A stretch of 64,000 bases of DNA from positions 6,944,001 to 7,008,000 of the forward strand of contig NZ_CP107958.1 in assembly GCF_036075115.1 (NCBI RefSeq), in the 5' to 3' direction. The position numbers and the translations under genes were made by a program. Positions within the stretch are counted from its first letter, which is position 1, and every line of letters starts with the position of its first letter. The DNA is from Streptomyces sp. NBC_00377. GTDB taxonomy: Bacteria > Actinomycetota > Actinomycetes > Streptomycetales > Streptomycetaceae. This document shows positions 48,122 to 56,101 of this stretch, one piece after another. The notes under the pieces are model-generated. The model had not been told where the DNA came from. It was given only the letters and a program-made list of their open reading frames with translations, and searched no databases.

Positions 48122-49374
48122 CGCAGCTGCCGGGCCTCCTCGACACCGAGGCGATCCGCAAGGACTTCCCCATCCTGGACCGACAGGTCCACGACGGCCG
48201 GAAGCTCGTGTACCTGGACAACGCGGCGACCTCGCAGAAGCCGCGCCAGGTACTGGACGCCCTGAACGAGTACTACGAGCGCTACAACGCCAACGTCCAC
48301 CGCGGTGTGCATGTGCTCGCCGAGGAGGCCACGGCGCTGTACGAGGGCGCGCGCGACAAGGTCGCCGCGTTCATCAACGCGCCGAGCCGCGACGAGGTGA
48401 TCTTCACCAAGAACGCCTCCGAGTCCCTCAACCTCGTGGCGAACATGCTCGGCTGGGCCGACGAGCCCTACCGGGTGGACTCCGAGACCGAGATCGTCAT
48501 CACGGAGATGGAGCACCACTCCAACATCGTGCCGTGGCAGCTGCTGTCGCAGCGCACGGGCGCGAAGCTGAAGTGGTTCGGTCTGACGGACGACGGCCGG
48601 CTCGACCTGTCGAACATCGACGAGATCATCACCGAGAAGACGAAGATCGTCTCCTTCGTGCTGGTGTCGAACATCCTCGGCACGGTGAACCCGGTCGAGG
48701 CGATAGTGCGCCGCGCGCAGGAGGTCGGCGCGCTGGTGTGCATCGACGCCTCGCAGGCCGCGCCGCACATGCCGCTGGACGTGCAGGCCCTTCAGGCCGA
48801 CTTCGTGGCCTTCACCGGCCACAAGATGTGCGCCCCGACCGGCATCGGCGTCCTCTGGGGCCGCCAGGAGCTGCTCGAGGACCTGCCCCCGTTCCTCGGC
48901 GGCGGCGAGATGATCGAGACGGTGTCGATGCACTCGTCGACGTACGCCCCGGCGCCCCACAAGTTCGAGGCGGGCACCCCGCCGATCGCTCAGGCGGTCG
49001 GTCTGGGCGCGGCCATCGACTACCTGTCCGCGATCGGCATGGACAAGGTCCTCGCCCATGAGCACGCGCTCACCGAGTACGCGGTGAAGAAGCTCGGCGA
49101 GGTTCCCGACCTGCGGATCATCGGCCCCACCACGGCCGAGGACCGGGGGGCGGCGATCTCGTTCACGCTCGGCGACATCCACCCGCACGACGTGGGCCAG
49201 GTGCTGGACGAGGAGGGCATCGCGGTCCGGGTGGGCCACCACTGCGCCCGTCCCGTCTGCCTGCGGTACGGAATTCCCGCGACCACGCGAGCGTCGTTCT
49301 ATCTGTACTCCACGCCGGCCGAGATCGACGCTCTGGTCGACGGGCTGGAGCACGTACGGAACTTCTTCGGCTGA
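48118..49374 (+). CDS. sufS: Cysteine desulfurase SufS
   Basis: A 418-residue PLP enzyme (group II) that removes sulfur from cysteine for cluster building. LVYLDNAATSQKPRQVLDAL begins the fold, FTGHKMCAPTGIGVLWG holds the PLP lysine, and VRVGHHCARPVCLRYG the active-site cysteine (first Cys) on the C-terminal loop. Sulfur is passed to SufU, encoded next. GTG start at 48118 overlaps the sufC stop. Confidence 0.98.
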   Translation: MTQLPGLLDTEAIRKDFPILDRQVHDGRKLVYLDNAATSQKPRQVLDALNEYYERYNANVHRGVHVLAEEATALYEGARDKVAAFINAPSRDEVIFTKNASESLNLVANMLGWADEPYRVDSETEIVITEMEHHSNIVPWQLLSQRTGAKLKWFGLTDDGRLDLSNIDEIITEKTKIVSFVLVSNILGTVNPVEAIVRRAQEVGALVCIDASQAAPHMPLDVQALQADFVAFTGHKMCAPTGIGVLWGRQELLEDLPPFLGGGEMIETVSMHSSTYAPAPHKFEAGTPPIAQAVGLGAAIDYLSAIGMDKVLAHEHALTEYAVKKLGEVPDLRIIGPTTAEDRGAAISFTLGDIHPHDVGQVLDEEGIAVRVGHHCARPVCLRYGIPATTRASFYLYSTPAEIDALVDGLEHVRNFFG

Positions 49375-49393
49375 GGGGTTGGCGAGCGAGCGC

Positions 49394-49861
49394 ATGAAGC
49401 TGGACTCGATGTACCAGGAAGTCATCCTGGACCACTACAAGCACCCGCACGGGCGTGGTCTGCGCGATGGCGACGCCGAGGTGCACCATGTGAATCCGAC
49501 CTGCGGCGACGAGATCACTCTCCGTGTGAAGTACGACGGTACGAAGATCGAGGACGTCAGCTACGAGGGCCAGGGCTGCTCCATCAGCCAGGCGAGCGCG
49601 TCCGTCCTCAACGACCTGCTGGTCGGCAAGGACCTGGCCGACGCGCAGCGGATCCAGGAGACCTTCCTGGAGCTGATGCAGTCCAAGGGAAAGATCGAGC
49701 CCGACGACGCGATGGAGGAGGTGCTGGAGGACGCGGTCGCGTTCGCCGGCGTCTCCAAGTACCCGGCCCGGGTCAAGTGCGCCCTCCTCAGCTGGATGGC
49801 GTGGAAGGACGCGACGGCCCAGGCCCTGGGCGGAGCCGACGCCGAAAGGAAGACGGCATGA
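49394..49861 (+). CDS. sufU: Fe-S cluster assembly sulfur-transfer protein SufU
   Basis: A 155-residue IscU-like zinc protein that accepts sulfur from SufS. The three conserved cysteines are in NPTCGDEITLRV, GQGCSISQASASV and ARVKCALLSW; the Gram-positive SufU insertion between the second and third is present. ATG at 49394 is chosen; TTG at 49379 would add five residues. Its stop overlaps sufT as ATGA. Confidence 0.96.
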   Translation: MKLDSMYQEVILDHYKHPHGRGLRDGDAEVHHVNPTCGDEITLRVKYDGTKIEDVSYEGQGCSISQASASVLNDLLVGKDLADAQRIQETFLELMQSKGKIEPDDAMEEVLEDAVAFAGVSKYPARVKCALLSWMAWKDATAQALGGADAERKTA

Positions 49862-50190
49862 CCGAGACCGTTGAGATGAAGCCGGCCTCCGAGGAGGAAG
49901 TCCGCGAGGCGCTGTACGACGTCGTCGACCCCGAACTGGGCATCGACGTCGTCAACCTCGGGCTGATCTACGGCATCCACATCGACGACGCGAACATCGC
50001 GACGATCGACATGACCCTGACCTCGGCGGCCTGCCCGCTGACGGACGTCATCGAGGACCAGGCGAAGTCCGCCACGGACGGCCTGGTCAACGAGTTGCGC
50101 ATCAACTGGGTCTGGATGCCGCCGTGGGGCCCGGACAAGATCACGGACGACGGCCGTGACCAGCTTCGCGCGCTCGGGTTCAACGTCTGA
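49858..50190 (+). CDS. sufT: MIP18-family Fe-S assembly factor (SufT-like)
   Basis: A 110-residue protein of the DUF59/MIP18 family. EVREALYDVVDPELGIDVVNLGLIYGI and MTLTSAACPLTDVIEDQ, with one conserved Cys, are the signatures, and WVWMPPWGPDKITDDGRDQLRALGF the end. Relatives help in cluster carriage to target proteins. It is the last gene of the suf operon and is followed by a very strong hairpin. Confidence 0.93.
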   Translation: MTETVEMKPASEEEVREALYDVVDPELGIDVVNLGLIYGIHIDDANIATIDMTLTSAACPLTDVIEDQAKSATDGLVNELRINWVWMPPWGPDKITDDGRDQLRALGFNV

Positions 50191-50210
50191 GATCCCGCTT
50201 GGCGGGCAGC

Positions 50211-50259
50211 ATGTGGAAGCGGCGGCACCCCCGGTCGGGGGTGCCGCCGCTTTCACATG
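50211..50259. terminator. Bidirectional terminator of the suf operon
   Basis: A 23-base stem with one G-T pair and a 4-base GGTC loop (core AAGCGGCGGCACCCCC with its complement). It lies between the convergent sufT and AbfB-domain genes. Confidence 0.92.
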
Positions 50260-50266
50260 GGAGGCG

Positions 50267-51109
50267 TCAGCCCAGGGGGCTCACCAGGCGGAAGGAGAAG
50301 TCCGCCCGGTTGGTCGTGTTGTAGCCCCAAGGGTCCAGGCGCAGCTGGAAGTTCTTGTGACGCAGCGCGTAGTTGGGGTAGTTGACCGACTGGAGCAGCA
50401 CCGCGCCCGGCGCTCCGGAGTATCCGGGGCAGAAGGTGGCGTCCTGCTTGAACAGCGAGGAGCCGTCGTTGCGTTCGGCACGCAGCACGAAGTTGCGGTG
50501 GCGCAGGTACCTGCCGTCGTGCGTCGCGAACGTGTAGCAGGAGCTGTTGGACAGCCCCTTGACCACGGTGAAGGTGGAGTCCTCGCGGGACTCCGAGCCA
50601 CGCGGCGCGTCGAGTTTCACCAGACCGTCACTCACGTGCCAGTACCGGTCGGGGTAGTTGACCGCCTGCACCGACCGCTGGTCACCGGACGGCGCCGGGT
50701 CGGCGGGCTTCCTGGTCGGCGGGGCCGAGGGCCGCGCCGAGGTGTGGGGAGACGAACTGCCCTGTGCCTCGGGGGAGGAGGAGGACTTCGGCGACGCGGA
50801 CCCGGACGGGGACGCGGAGGTGTTCTTCCGCCCCGCCGGTGTCGCCGACCCGCTCGCGGAGGGTGTGGCGAAGGAGATCAGGCCGCCCCCCGTCTCGTCG
50901 TCCGAGAGTGTCTGTCCCTGACGGCCCTTCGACGTGTCCTCCAGGGGCTTGTCGTTGAGGGCGATTGCGGTCACGCACGCCACGATGGTGGCCACGGCGA
51001 GACCGCCGGCCAACCAGAGGCGTCGTGTTCCGGGTGCCCGGGAGGTATCCGGGGCCCAGCCGTTCTCCCAGGGTTGCTCCTGGGACGGCCGGGACTTGTT
51101 TTCTGGCAT
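50267..51109 (-). CDS. Membrane-anchored protein with AbfB (arabinose-binding) domain
   Basis: 280 residues. A cytoplasmic head of about 30 residues is followed by one hydrophobic helix (LWLAGGLAVATIVACVTAIAL), a Ser/Pro/Ala linker to about residue 140, and an AbfB/CBM42 beta-trefoil (VQAVNYPDRYWHVSDGLVKLDAP, SCYTFATHDGRYLRHRNFVLRAE, LLQSVNYPNYALRHKNFQLRLDP). The family binds arabinofuranose side chains of plant polysaccharide. No catalytic domain is attached, so it may tether the cell to substrate. ATG at 51109 with AGGAA. Confidence 0.85.
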   Translation of the reverse strand: MPENKSRPSQEQPWENGWAPDTSRAPGTRRLWLAGGLAVATIVACVTAIALNDKPLEDTSKGRQGQTLSDDETGGGLISFATPSASGSATPAGRKNTSASPSGSASPKSSSSPEAQGSSSPHTSARPSAPPTRKPADPAPSGDQRSVQAVNYPDRYWHVSDGLVKLDAPRGSESREDSTFTVVKGLSNSSCYTFATHDGRYLRHRNFVLRAERNDGSSLFKQDATFCPGYSGAPGAVLLQSVNYPNYALRHKNFQLRLDPWGYNTTNRADFSFRLVSPLG

Positions 51110-51320
51110 GCGCTGTTCCTCCAGCGGTACCCCTGACGGCTGCCGCGGCTGCGATGGCCCGGTGTGTGAACGGTGAAACAGTAGTGGAACGTGTGGCTCA
51201 CGTTCAGCCGTTTGGGCGAGCGCTTTCCATAACGCTTTCGACTCTGCGGCCACTTGGGGGCGCGGCTCACCCCGTGGCCCGTAGCGGCGAGGGGCGCGGG
51301 AGCGGTGGTCGGGTCACCGT

Positions 51321-51338
51321 TGTGTACGACTGTACGCA
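51321..51338. promoter_or_regulatory. Upstream operator copy before the SMR gene
   Basis: TGTGTACG-AC-TGTACGCA resembles the perfect site at 51343 with two mismatches in the right arm. The two sites start 22 bases apart, two helical turns. Confidence 0.6.
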
Positions 51339-51342
51339 TCGT

Positions 51343-51360
51343 TGTGTACGCTCGTACACA
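51343..51360. promoter_or_regulatory. Perfect operator palindrome over the SMR start
   Basis: TGTGTACG-CT-CGTACACA, arms of 8 with a 2-base centre. It contains a -10-like TACGCT (51347-51352) and ends on the A of the ATG at 51360. It is most likely bound by the TetR regulator encoded after the pump. Confidence 0.7.
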
Positions 51361-51680
51361 TGGGATATCTGACGCTCGCCGGCGCCATCGCCGCCGAGGT
51401 GGCCGCGACGACGGCCATGAAGTACAGCGACGGGTTCAGCAGGCTCTGGCCCTCGCTGCTGACGGCCGTCGGCTATGTCGTCTCCTTCCTCCTCCTCGCC
51501 CAGACCCTCAAGACCGTCGGCATCGGCACGGCGTACGCGATCTGGGCCGGGGTCGGCACCGCGGCCATCGCCGTCATAGGGTTGGCCCTGTTCGGGGAGT
51601 CCCTGACGCTCACCAAGGTCGCGGGCGTCCTGCTGATCGTCGGGGGAGTGGTCGTGCTGAATCTGGGAGGTGCGCACTGA
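51360..51680 (+). CDS. SMR family small multidrug transporter
   Basis: 106 residues with four hydrophobic helices. Glu13 in AIAAEVAATTAMKYS is the proton/drug-binding Glu of EmrE-like pumps; GIGTAYAIWAGVGTAAIAVIG and LFGESLTLTKVAGVLLIVGGVVVLNL are the usual third and fourth helices. Works as an antiparallel dimer, exporting cationic compounds. No ribosome site precedes the ATG, which fits a leaderless message. Its TGA shares one base with the tetR ATG. Confidence 0.93.
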   Translation: MGYLTLAGAIAAEVAATTAMKYSDGFSRLWPSLLTAVGYVVSFLLLAQTLKTVGIGTAYAIWAGVGTAAIAVIGLALFGESLTLTKVAGVLLIVGGVVVLNLGGAH

Positions 51681-52270
51681 TGCCCCGGCGCCACGACCCC
51701 GAGCGGCGGCAGCGGATCATCGACGCGGCGATCCGGGTCGTCGGCGACAAGGGACTGGCCGGGCTGAGCCACCGCACGGTCGCCGCCGAGGCGGACGTGC
51801 CGCTGGGCTCCACCACCTACCACTTCGCCACCCTCGACGAACTGGTGACCGCCGCCCTGCGCCAGGCCAACGAGGGTTTCGCCAAGGTGGTGGCGGCGCA
51901 CGGCGGCCTGACGGACACCCGCCTCGACCTGCCCGCCGAACTGGCCGGACTGCTCGGCGACTGGCTGGCCGGCGAACGGACCGGCGTCGAGCTGGAGTAC
52001 GAGCTCTACCTGGCCGCCCTGCGCCGGCCGGCGCTGCGGCCCGTCGCCGCGGAGTGGGCCGAGGACCTCGCCGCCCTCCTCGCCCGGCGCGTCGACCCCC
52101 TCACCGCCCGCGCCCTGGTCGCGCTGATGGACGGGATCTGTCTCCAGGTGCTGCTGACGGACACGCCCTACGACGAGGAGTACGCGCGTGAGGCGCTGGC
52201 ACGGCTCGTGCCGCCCGCGCCCGTCACCCGTCCGGGCCGGTCCCCTCGCCGAGGCGCCGGACGGAACTGA
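51680..52270 (+). CDS. TetR family regulator
   Basis: A 196-residue repressor. The N-terminal helix-turn-helix RRQRIIDAAIRVVGDKGLAGLSHRTVAAEADVPLGSTTYHFATLDELVTAAL is complete; the rest is a helical ligand domain. It is translationally coupled to the pump gene and probably represses it through the two palindromes upstream. Its end overlaps the convergent HxlR-peroxiredoxin gene by 47 bases. Confidence 0.93.
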   Translation: MPRRHDPERRQRIIDAAIRVVGDKGLAGLSHRTVAAEADVPLGSTTYHFATLDELVTAALRQANEGFAKVVAAHGGLTDTRLDLPAELAGLLGDWLAGERTGVELEYELYLAALRRPALRPVAAEWAEDLAALLARRVDPLTARALVALMDGICLQVLLTDTPYDEEYAREALARLVPPAPVTRPGRSPRRGAGRN

Positions 52271-53123
52271 GCGCCTCCTCGACACTCGCCACCACGTCCG
52301 TCACCGGATACTGCACCTGCCGTACCACCCGCTCCCGGTCCACGACCAGCGTCAGCCGCTTCAGCCGGCTCACCCCCGCCGACCGGAACGTCGGCAGCCG
52401 AAGCGCGGTGATCAGCGCCAACCCGGCGTCGGACAGCAGAGGAAAGCCCAGCCGCTCCTCCCGGACGAACGCGCGCTGCTCGTCCGGGCGTTGGGTGGAC
52501 ACGCCGTGTACCGCCGCGCCCGCCGCACGGAACCCTGCGAGCCGGTCGCGGTAGGCGCGGGACTCCAGCGTGCAGCCCGGGGCGCCCGGGATGTCCGTCC
52601 AGTCCGGAGGGTAGGCGTCCGGGCGGGCAAAAGCGCCAGGGACGCAGTAGAGAACGGTGTACGGCGCGTCGTCGGCGACCGGATCGCGCGGCGCACCCCG
52701 GTCGTCGACCAGCAGGAGTCCCGGCAGCCGGGTTCCCACCAGCGCGTGCACGCGCCGGGCCTCCGCAGAGGACTCCCCGGCCGTGGCCGTGGTGTCTCCG
52801 TCGCCCAGGACCCAGGCGTCGCCCCAGTCCTGAAGGGCGACCAGAACGGGCAGCAGCGCCCGGCCGCGTGGAGTGAGCCGGTACTCGAAACGCGCCGGAC
52901 GCTCCTGGTACGGCACCCGCACGAGCACCCCGGCCTCGACGAGGAGCCGTAGCCGCTCGGTCAACACCTTCCGGGACAGTCCGAGTTCACGCTGCAACTC
53001 GTCGAACCGGTGCACCCCGCGGGCCGTGTCCCGGACGATCAGCAGGGTCCACCAGTCCCCGACGACGTCCAGCGCCTGCGCGATGGCACAGCCCGAATCC
53101 TCCAGGCTCGTCCTGCGGGCCAT
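52224..53123 (-). CDS. HxlR-type winged helix fused to a peroxiredoxin-like domain
   Basis: 299 residues. The first ~105 residues are an HxlR helix-turn-helix (CAIAQALDVVGDWWTLLIVRD, RFDELQRELGLSRKVLTERLRLLVEAGVLVRVPY, RFEYRLTPRGRALLPVLVAL), with Cys12 where HypR-type sensors carry their redox Cys. From ~125 it has a redoxin fold with PGAPGCTLESRAYRDRL, in which Cys184 sits at the peroxidatic position; the second Cys often found four residues on is Arg. Such a fusion would let peroxide or thiol state set DNA binding; this is inferred. ATG at 53123 with GGAGGAGG. Confidence 0.85.
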   Translation of the reverse strand: MARRTSLEDSGCAIAQALDVVGDWWTLLIVRDTARGVHRFDELQRELGLSRKVLTERLRLLVEAGVLVRVPYQERPARFEYRLTPRGRALLPVLVALQDWGDAWVLGDGDTTATAGESSAEARRVHALVGTRLPGLLLVDDRGAPRDPVADDAPYTVLYCVPGAFARPDAYPPDWTDIPGAPGCTLESRAYRDRLAGFRAAGAAVHGVSTQRPDEQRAFVREERLGFPLLSDAGLALITALRLPTFRSAGVSRLKRLTLVVDRERVVRQVQYPVTDVVASVEEALSSVRRLGEGTGPDG

Positions 53124-53230
53124 GGGCCTCCTCCCTCGCTGACGGCCATGCTGGCACAGCTGGTTCCCAAGAGGAACTCACGAGGTCGCCGGGGTCGCAC
53201 GGCTCGCCGACTGAGACACCGCTGTGCGGG

Positions 53231-53260
53231 TTGGCCACTGCGGCCCCCGCCGGTTAGGTT
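53231..53260 (+). promoter_or_regulatory. dapD promoter, leaderless layout
   Basis: TTGGCC (53231-53236), an 18-base spacer and TAGGTT (53255-53260). The -10 ends 6 bases before the ATG at 53267, so transcription probably begins at the start codon. Confidence 0.6.
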
Positions 53261-53266
53261 GCCCTC

Positions 53267-54256
53267 ATGACCGACACGACTGCTCCTCGCACCACCGGCG
53301 CCGTGGCCGCCGGCCTCGCCACGATCGCCGCCGACGGCACCGTTCTCGACACCTGGTTCCCCGCGCCCGAGCTCGTCGCCGAGCCCGGCCCGTCCGGCAC
53401 CGAGCGGCTGTCCGCCGGGAAAGCCGTGGAGCTGCTCGGCGAGGGTGCGACGAAGGCGGTCGGCCCGGACGCCCGCCGCGGCGTCGAGGTGGTCGCGGTC
53501 CGCACCGTCGTCGCCGCGCTCGACGACAAGCCGCTCGACGCGCACGACGTGTACCTGCGCCTGCACCTGCTCTCCCACCGGCTCGTCAAGCCGCACGGGC
53601 AGAGCCTCGACGGCATGTTCGGCCACCTCGCCAACGTCGCCTGGACCTCGCTCGGCCCGGTCGCCGTCGACGACGTCGAGAAGGTCCGCCTGAACGCCCG
53701 CGCCGAGGGCCTGCACCTCCAGGTCACGTCCATCGACAAGTTCCCGCGCATGACGGACTACGTCGCCCCGAAGGGCGTCCGGATCGCCGACGCCGACCGG
53801 GTGCGCCTCGGCGCCCACCTCGCCGCGGGCACCACGGTCATGCACGAGGGCTTCGTCAACTTCAACGCGGGCACGCTCGGCACCTCGATGGTCGAGGGCC
53901 GCATCTCCGCGGGCGTCATCGTCGGCGACGGCTCGGACATCGGCGGCGGCGCGTCCACGATGGGCACGCTGTCCGGCGGCGGCAACGTGATCATCTCCAT
54001 CGGAGAGCGCTGCCTCATCGGCGCCGAGGCGGGCGTCGGCATCGCTCTCGGCGACGAGTGTGTCGTCGAGGCCGGCCTGTACGTCACCGCGGGCACCCGG
54101 GTCACGATGCCCGACGGCCAGATCGTCAAGGCCCGCGAGCTCTCCGGAGCCTCGAACATCCTCTTCCGCCGCAACTCGGTCACCGGCGCGGTCGAGGCCC
54201 GCCCGAACAACGCGGTCTGGGGCGGCCTGAACGAGATCCTGCACAGCCACAACTGA
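53267..54256 (+). CDS. dapD: 2,3,4,5-tetrahydropyridine-2,6-dicarboxylate N-succinyltransferase
   Basis: A 329-residue left-handed beta-helix acyltransferase of the lysine/diaminopimelate pathway. The hexapeptide repeat region holds ADRVRLGAHLAAGTTVMHEGFVNFNAGTLG, MVEGRISAGVIVGDGSDIGGGAST and the loop GGGNVIISIGERCLIGAEAGVGI. The actinobacterial type is longer than the enterobacterial one. Meso-diaminopimelate or its LL form enters peptidoglycan. A dapA-like gene lies 0.7 kb downstream on the other strand. Confidence 0.95.
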   Translation: MTDTTAPRTTGAVAAGLATIAADGTVLDTWFPAPELVAEPGPSGTERLSAGKAVELLGEGATKAVGPDARRGVEVVAVRTVVAALDDKPLDAHDVYLRLHLLSHRLVKPHGQSLDGMFGHLANVAWTSLGPVAVDDVEKVRLNARAEGLHLQVTSIDKFPRMTDYVAPKGVRIADADRVRLGAHLAAGTTVMHEGFVNFNAGTLGTSMVEGRISAGVIVGDGSDIGGGASTMGTLSGGGNVIISIGERCLIGAEAGVGIALGDECVVEAGLYVTAGTRVTMPDGQIVKARELSGASNILFRRNSVTGAVEARPNNAVWGGLNEILHSHN

Positions 54257-54720
54257 CCGCCGGCGGCCGGTGGCCTTCCATCGATCAACTCGATCGGCGG
54301 GATCAACGCGCCGACCTGCTGCTGAGCGGTCGGCGCCTGTCCACGTCGGTCACCACGGAGTGCCCTTCCACGGCCCGAGGGCGGCCCGGGAGGGCGCTCG
54401 GGTCGGTCGGCGCCCGGCCCCACTCCTCGTCGGCGTGCGCCTGCCGTACGACCGGGCATGCAGCCGTGGCCGTGTCGGCAACTCGTTCCCGTGGCGCGGC
54501 GAGTCTGTCAGGCCGGTCGTACGACGGGAACAGACCGCTCAGGTTCCTTCCGCGATCTTTACTCCTGGCAGGATTCCGAGGGGCGTCCGGCACCCGTCAC
54601 CTGCGCCGTCTTCCCTTCCGTCCGCCGCCGGCCCCCACCGCTGAGACCCGACGCACCGAAGGCTGCACCCTCGGCGCCGTCCGGACGCTGCCGAGGATCG
54701 AGCCCCGCGCCGCCCTCGGC
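54257..54720. other. 464-base region without recognisable gene
   Basis: No frame here has a family signature or convincing start. Several short overlapping open frames on both strands are arginine/proline-rich and look like GC-driven noise. The stretch near 54545-54575 is poorer in GC than its surroundings. Together with the cupin remnant it suggests a decayed locus. Confidence 0.5.
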
Positions 54721-54927
54721 TCAGGACTCGAGGAGTGTGTGCCCGGTCGTTGCGTCCACATGGTCCGGGACCTCGTCGTGGCGATCGCCCACGCTCAGCG
54801 TCCCGGTGGGTTCGAACATGAGGATCGCGGCGCCGGACGGAGCGTACGGCTTGTGCTCCGCGCCTCGCGGGACGGTGAAGACCGCTCCCTGGGGGAGCAG
54901 GACCGTGCGCTCCCCACGGGCGTTCTC
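54721..54927 (-). pseudogene. Remnant of a cupin-domain protein gene
   Basis: On the minus strand, 68 codons ending in TGA read RGERTVLLPQGAVFTVPRGA, then EHKPYAPSGAAILMFEPTG and DRHDEVPDHVDATTGH, which is the C-terminal half of the small cupins common in Streptomyces. The N-terminal half with the first metal-binding histidines is missing, no start codon fits, and the upstream sequence is unrelated. The gene is therefore broken. Confidence 0.75.
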
Positions 54928-54992
54928 CGGTTTCGGCGTACCTACGCCGCAGACAGGTCTTCGCGGGTCGCTGCCCCGCGCTCGGCGGGGGT

Positions 54993-55889
54993 TCAGAACT
55001 CCGGGTCGGCGATCAGGCGGTCGTAGGCCGCGTGCAGCTTGTCGGTCGTTGCCCGGTCGGCGGGGCGCAGTGGCGGCCGTACCGGGCCCGCCGGCAGGCC
55101 GATTTCGCCGAGCAGGGCCTTGGCGGTGACGGTTCCGGGCAGGTCCGAGGCCATCATCAACTCCATCAGCTCGGTCGCCCGTTGCTGGCGTCGTGCGGCT
55201 CCCGTGGTGTCACCCGCGTCGAACGCGTCGAGGACCGCACGGAGGTGGGCCGGAACCACGTTCGCGACCGTGCTGACGTATCCCGCCCCTCCCACCGCGT
55301 ACAGCGCGAGGTTGTGCTCGTCGCTGCCCGCGTAGTACGCCAACCCGGTGCGGGAAAGCACCTTCTGAGCGCCGAGGAAGTCCTGGGAGCAGTCCTTGAC
55401 CGCGACGATCCTGGGGTGCTCGGCGAGCCGGAGCACGGTGTCCGGCTCGATGCGGACGCCCGTGCGGCTCGGGATGTCGTACAGCATCACCGGCAGCCCC
55501 GATCCGTCCGCCACCTCCCGGAAGTGCGCCTCCAGCGCGTCCTGCGGCGGCCTGCTGTAGTACGGGCTGACCACGAGCACCCCGTCCGCGCCCGCCTTCT
55601 CGGCGGCCAGGGCGAGTTCGACGGTGTGGCGGGTGTCGGAGGTGCCCACCCCCGCCACGACCGAGGCCCGGTCGCCCACCGCGTCCCGCACCGCGGCCAC
55701 CAGCTGCGCCTTCTCGGTGTCCGACGTGGTCGGCGACTCGCCCGTCGTACCGGAGAGCACCAGTCCGTCGCAGCCGGCGGACACCAGCCGGTCGGCGAGC
55801 AGGCGCGCGCCGTCGAGATCGAGCGCACCGGCACCGGTGAAGGGCGTGATCATCGCGCAGAGGGCGCGGCCGAAGGGGGTTGTCGTCAT
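54993..55889 (-). CDS. dapA: 4-hydroxy-tetrahydrodipicolinate synthase-like aldolase
   Basis: A 298-residue TIM-barrel class I aldolase. GTTGES (T48, T49), the catalytic tyrosine Y137 in VMLYDIPSRTG and the Schiff-base K165 in IVAVKDCSQD are all in place, supporting true DapA chemistry (pyruvate plus aspartate semialdehyde) in the lysine/diaminopimelate pathway. The neighbourhood of dapD agrees. Streptomycetes often carry more than one dapA-like gene, so the physiological role is likely but not certain. ATG at 55889. Confidence 0.88.
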   Translation of the reverse strand: MTTTPFGRALCAMITPFTGAGALDLDGARLLADRLVSAGCDGLVLSGTTGESPTTSDTEKAQLVAAVRDAVGDRASVVAGVGTSDTRHTVELALAAEKAGADGVLVVSPYYSRPPQDALEAHFREVADGSGLPVMLYDIPSRTGVRIEPDTVLRLAEHPRIVAVKDCSQDFLGAQKVLSRTGLAYYAGSDEHNLALYAVGGAGYVSTVANVVPAHLRAVLDAFDAGDTTGAARRQQRATELMELMMASDLPGTVTAKALLGEIGLPAGPVRPPLRPADRATTDKLHAAYDRLIADPEF

Positions 55890-56101
55890 GGGCGTAGTCT
55901 CGGCGATACGACAGTGAAGCTCTACTTAATTTTCCTAAGGGGTATGAGTAAGCGTTGCTGCGAGGAGGGTGCGGTGGACCGCTGATCGCCCGGCCGGGGC
56001 CGGGACCCGGTGCGGGGCGGTGCGGGCGTCCCGTTGCGGGGGTGGGGGTGGTCGGCCGGGGTACTCGGAAGTTCTGGGAACACAGAGGAGGCGGCGCACC
56101 G

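Noticed and set aside
55926..55945. An iron-box-like AT-rich patch upstream of the dapA-like gene (TTAGGAAAATTAAG on the minus strand).
   Set aside because: Only one half-site matches and there is no symmetry.
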